Source of the DNA: CAYJNO01 sp964371715
Lineage (GTDB): Bacteria; Bacillota_I; Bacilli_A; Erysipelotrichales; Erysipelotrichaceae
DNA length: 34,806 bases
NCBI GenBank assembly: GCA_964371715.1
Contig: CAYJNO010000021.1
Span: 1-34,806 of the forward strand
Reading direction: 5' to 3'
Shown: positions 33,681 through 34,806 of the stretch, in pieces
Layout of the letters: the number at the start of each line of letters is the position of its first letter
Numbering within the stretch: the stretch's first letter is position 1
The notes under the pieces: model-generated
The model's database searches: none
What the model was told of the DNA's origin: nothing
Seen by the model: the letters and a program-made list of their open reading frames with translations, nothing else
Position numbers and translations under genes: made by a program

Positions 33681-34372
33681 TTATATACCTCCCTAAAATA
33701 TTCATCAATACTTTTATTTTCTTCTATTCTTATTTCTTCAGCATCTTTTTGTAGAAGAAGATTTCCATCTTTTATTAAAATAACTTCATCTAATATTGAC
33801 TCAATATCTGCAATTAAATGAGTTGAAATAATAAGTGTTGAATCTGTGTTATAGTTGTTTAATATTGTTTCAATAATAAATGATCTACTAGCTGCATCTA
33901 CACCACCTAGTGGTTCATCTAATAAAAATACTTTTGCATCTCTACTTAATGCAATTATTAATTGTACTTTTTCTTTATTACCTTTTGATAATTTTTTAAA
34001 TACATCATTTTCATCAAGTTTTAATGTTGAAAGCATTTCATAGGCTTTATCAACATTAAAATCAGCAAAGAAATCATTATATGTTTTAATAATCTCCTTT
34101 ATCTTCATTTGTTCTGGTAAATATTCCATATCTGGTAAATAAGAAACTATACTTTTAGTACTAACACCAATATTATGATTATTTACTTTAATATCACCAG
34201 AATTTGGAGTTAATAGACCTGCACATAACTTTATTAATGTTGTTTTCCCTGCTCCATTTTCGCCAAGTAAACCAATGATTCTATTTTCTTTTATTTCGAT
34301 ACTAAAATTATTTAAGGCTATCTTTTTACCATATTTTTTAGTTACATTTTCGTATTTGATTATGCTATTCAT
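33671..34372 (-). CDS. ABC transporter ATP-binding protein of a YtrA-controlled transporter
   Basis: A 233-residue cytoplasmic ATPase. Walker A GENGAGKTT, a divergent signature LSKGNKEKVQ, Walker B VFLLDEPLGGVDAASR and switch His in STHL. The divergent signature and DEPLGGVD are seen in the ABC-2/YtrB-like class. AAGGAGAT precedes the ATG, which overlaps the last 8 bp of the GntR gene, and its own 3' end overlaps the membrane gene by 10 bp. It powers the membrane protein encoded next. Direction of transport is probably export, inferred from the class. Confidence 0.9.
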   Translation of the reverse strand: MNSIIKYENVTKKYGKKIALNNFSIEIKENRIIGLLGENGAGKTTLIKLCAGLLTPNSGDIKVNNHNIGVSTKSIVSYLPDMEYLPEQMKIKEIIKTYNDFFADFNVDKAYEMLSTLKLDENDVFKKLSKGNKEKVQLIIALSRDAKVFLLDEPLGGVDAASRSFIIETILNNYNTDSTLIISTHLIADIESILDEVILIKDGNLLLQKDAEEIRIEENKSIDEYFREVYKCY

Positions 34373-34751
34373 TATTATCTCCTTTACTTATTTTTGTAGC
34401 TGCCTTATTTACTTCTTCTTTTATCCATTCAACATCACAACCAAGTTTTATCATCTCATTTGTGAAGTCCGCTATTTTTTTTGCAAAAATTTCATTTTTT
34501 ACATTTTTAATTACTTCTACATCTTTAGTTACATATCGACCACTTGTTCTTTCAGTGTATAGTAATTCCATCCTTTCAAGCTCTGACAGTGCTCTTTGCA
34601 TTGTATTTGGATTTACTCCAACATCCTTCGCTAGATCTCTTACTGAGTCTAATTTCTCTCCTGGTTTATATTGTCCAGATATAATTTTATGTGTCATTAT
34701 CTCAACTAATTGTGTATATATTGGTATTGATTTATTAAATTGTCCAGACAT
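34365..34751 (-). CDS. GntR-family regulator, YtrA subfamily
   Basis: A 128-residue regulator with a GntR winged helix at about 10-75 (PIYTQLVEIMTHKIISGQYK, then GEKLDSVRDLAKDVGVNPNT) and a short helical tail of about 50 residues in place of a large ligand domain. That short tail defines the YtrA subfamily, usually found with ABC transporters. The ATG at 34751 follows GAGGAG; an upstream GTG at 34775 is rejected. It is the first gene of a three-gene overlapping operon and lies 25 bp downstream of a perfect 9+2+9 palindrome, its likely own operator. A signal such as a cell-wall-active compound is plausible from the family but not shown. Confidence 0.9.
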   Translation of the reverse strand: MSGQFNKSIPIYTQLVEIMTHKIISGQYKPGEKLDSVRDLAKDVGVNPNTMQRALSELERMELLYTERTSGRYVTKDVEVIKNVKNEIFAKKIADFTNEMIKLGCDVEWIKEEVNKAATKISKGDNNE

Positions 34752-34775
34752 CTTTTCTCCTCTCATTTGTACCAC

Positions 34776-34795
34776 TGTATTAAGTGCTTAATACA
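34776..34795. promoter_or_regulatory. Palindromic operator of the YtrA-type regulator
   Basis: TGTATTAAG-TG-CTTAATACA, a perfect 9+2+9 inverted repeat. AT-rich -10-like sequence (TATATT/TATTAT, about 34795-34803) lies just upstream on the minus strand; the -35 is beyond the window. The position suits autorepression of the ABC operon. Confidence 0.65.
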
Positions 34796-34806
34796 ATAAT
34801 ATACTT

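Overview
The window is low-GC DNA (roughly 30% by eye) with strong GGAGG ribosome binding sites, tightly packed same-strand operons, many short intrinsic terminators, several PTS sugar systems, a BglG-type antiterminator and lipoproteins with classical lipoboxes. This points to a sugar-fermenting anaerobic member of the Bacillota. The gene content (fructose-type PTS with alpha-mannosidase, extracellular flavinylated reductase, YtrA-type ABC cassette) would suit a gut Erysipelotrichia/Coprobacillus-like bacterium, but that placement is inference. All 28 called intact genes end in TAA or TAG and tryptophan is TGG. No tRNA, rRNA, CRISPR array, insertion sequence or phage gene was seen.

Layout. 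(1) 36-7646, plus strand: an RpiR-type regulator, glycerate kinase, fructose-type PTS EIIABC, GH38 alpha-mannosidase and mannose-6-phosphate isomerase. Together they make a complete predicted route for 2-O-alpha-mannosyl-D-glycerate: PTS uptake and phosphorylation, cleavage to mannose-6-phosphate plus glycerate, then entry of both halves into glycolysis. (2) 7647-8830: a small apparently frameshifted gene, and a membrane-anchored protein of unknown function with a consensus promoter. (3) 8831-10797: a MATE exporter convergent with a Crp/Fnr-family regulator, their stop codons overlapping. (4) 10923-16259: a BMP-type nucleoside-binding lipoprotein, the ATPase and two permeases of its ABC importer, and a translationally coupled metallophosphoesterase. 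(5) 16283-21484, minus strand: LacI-type regulator, sucrose PTS EIIBCA, sucrose-6-phosphate hydrolase and ROK fructokinase; the scrA promoter is flanked by two matching operator-like sites. (6) 21621-24131: a TetR-type regulator followed by a secreted FMN/FAD reductase lipoprotein with a palindrome at its predicted start site. (7) 24181-32484, minus strand: a beta-glucoside operon in the order BglG/LicT-type antiterminator, HAD phosphatase, secreted type-B carboxylesterase, PTS EIIBCA and two tandem GH1 6-phospho-beta-glucosidases. (8) 32847-34751, minus strand: a YtrA-type GntR regulator with an ABC ATPase and its membrane partner.

The most interesting regulatory signal is in region 7. A canonical RAT/terminator leader precedes the antiterminator gene. 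Two further RAT-like elements, about 47-49 nt long and nearly identical to each other, sit inside the operon in front of the esterase and PTS genes, with no visible terminator. Their outermost base pair changes from G-C to A-U relative to the canonical RAT, as expected if the RNA fold is conserved. The most interesting pathway is the self-contained mannosylglycerate cluster.
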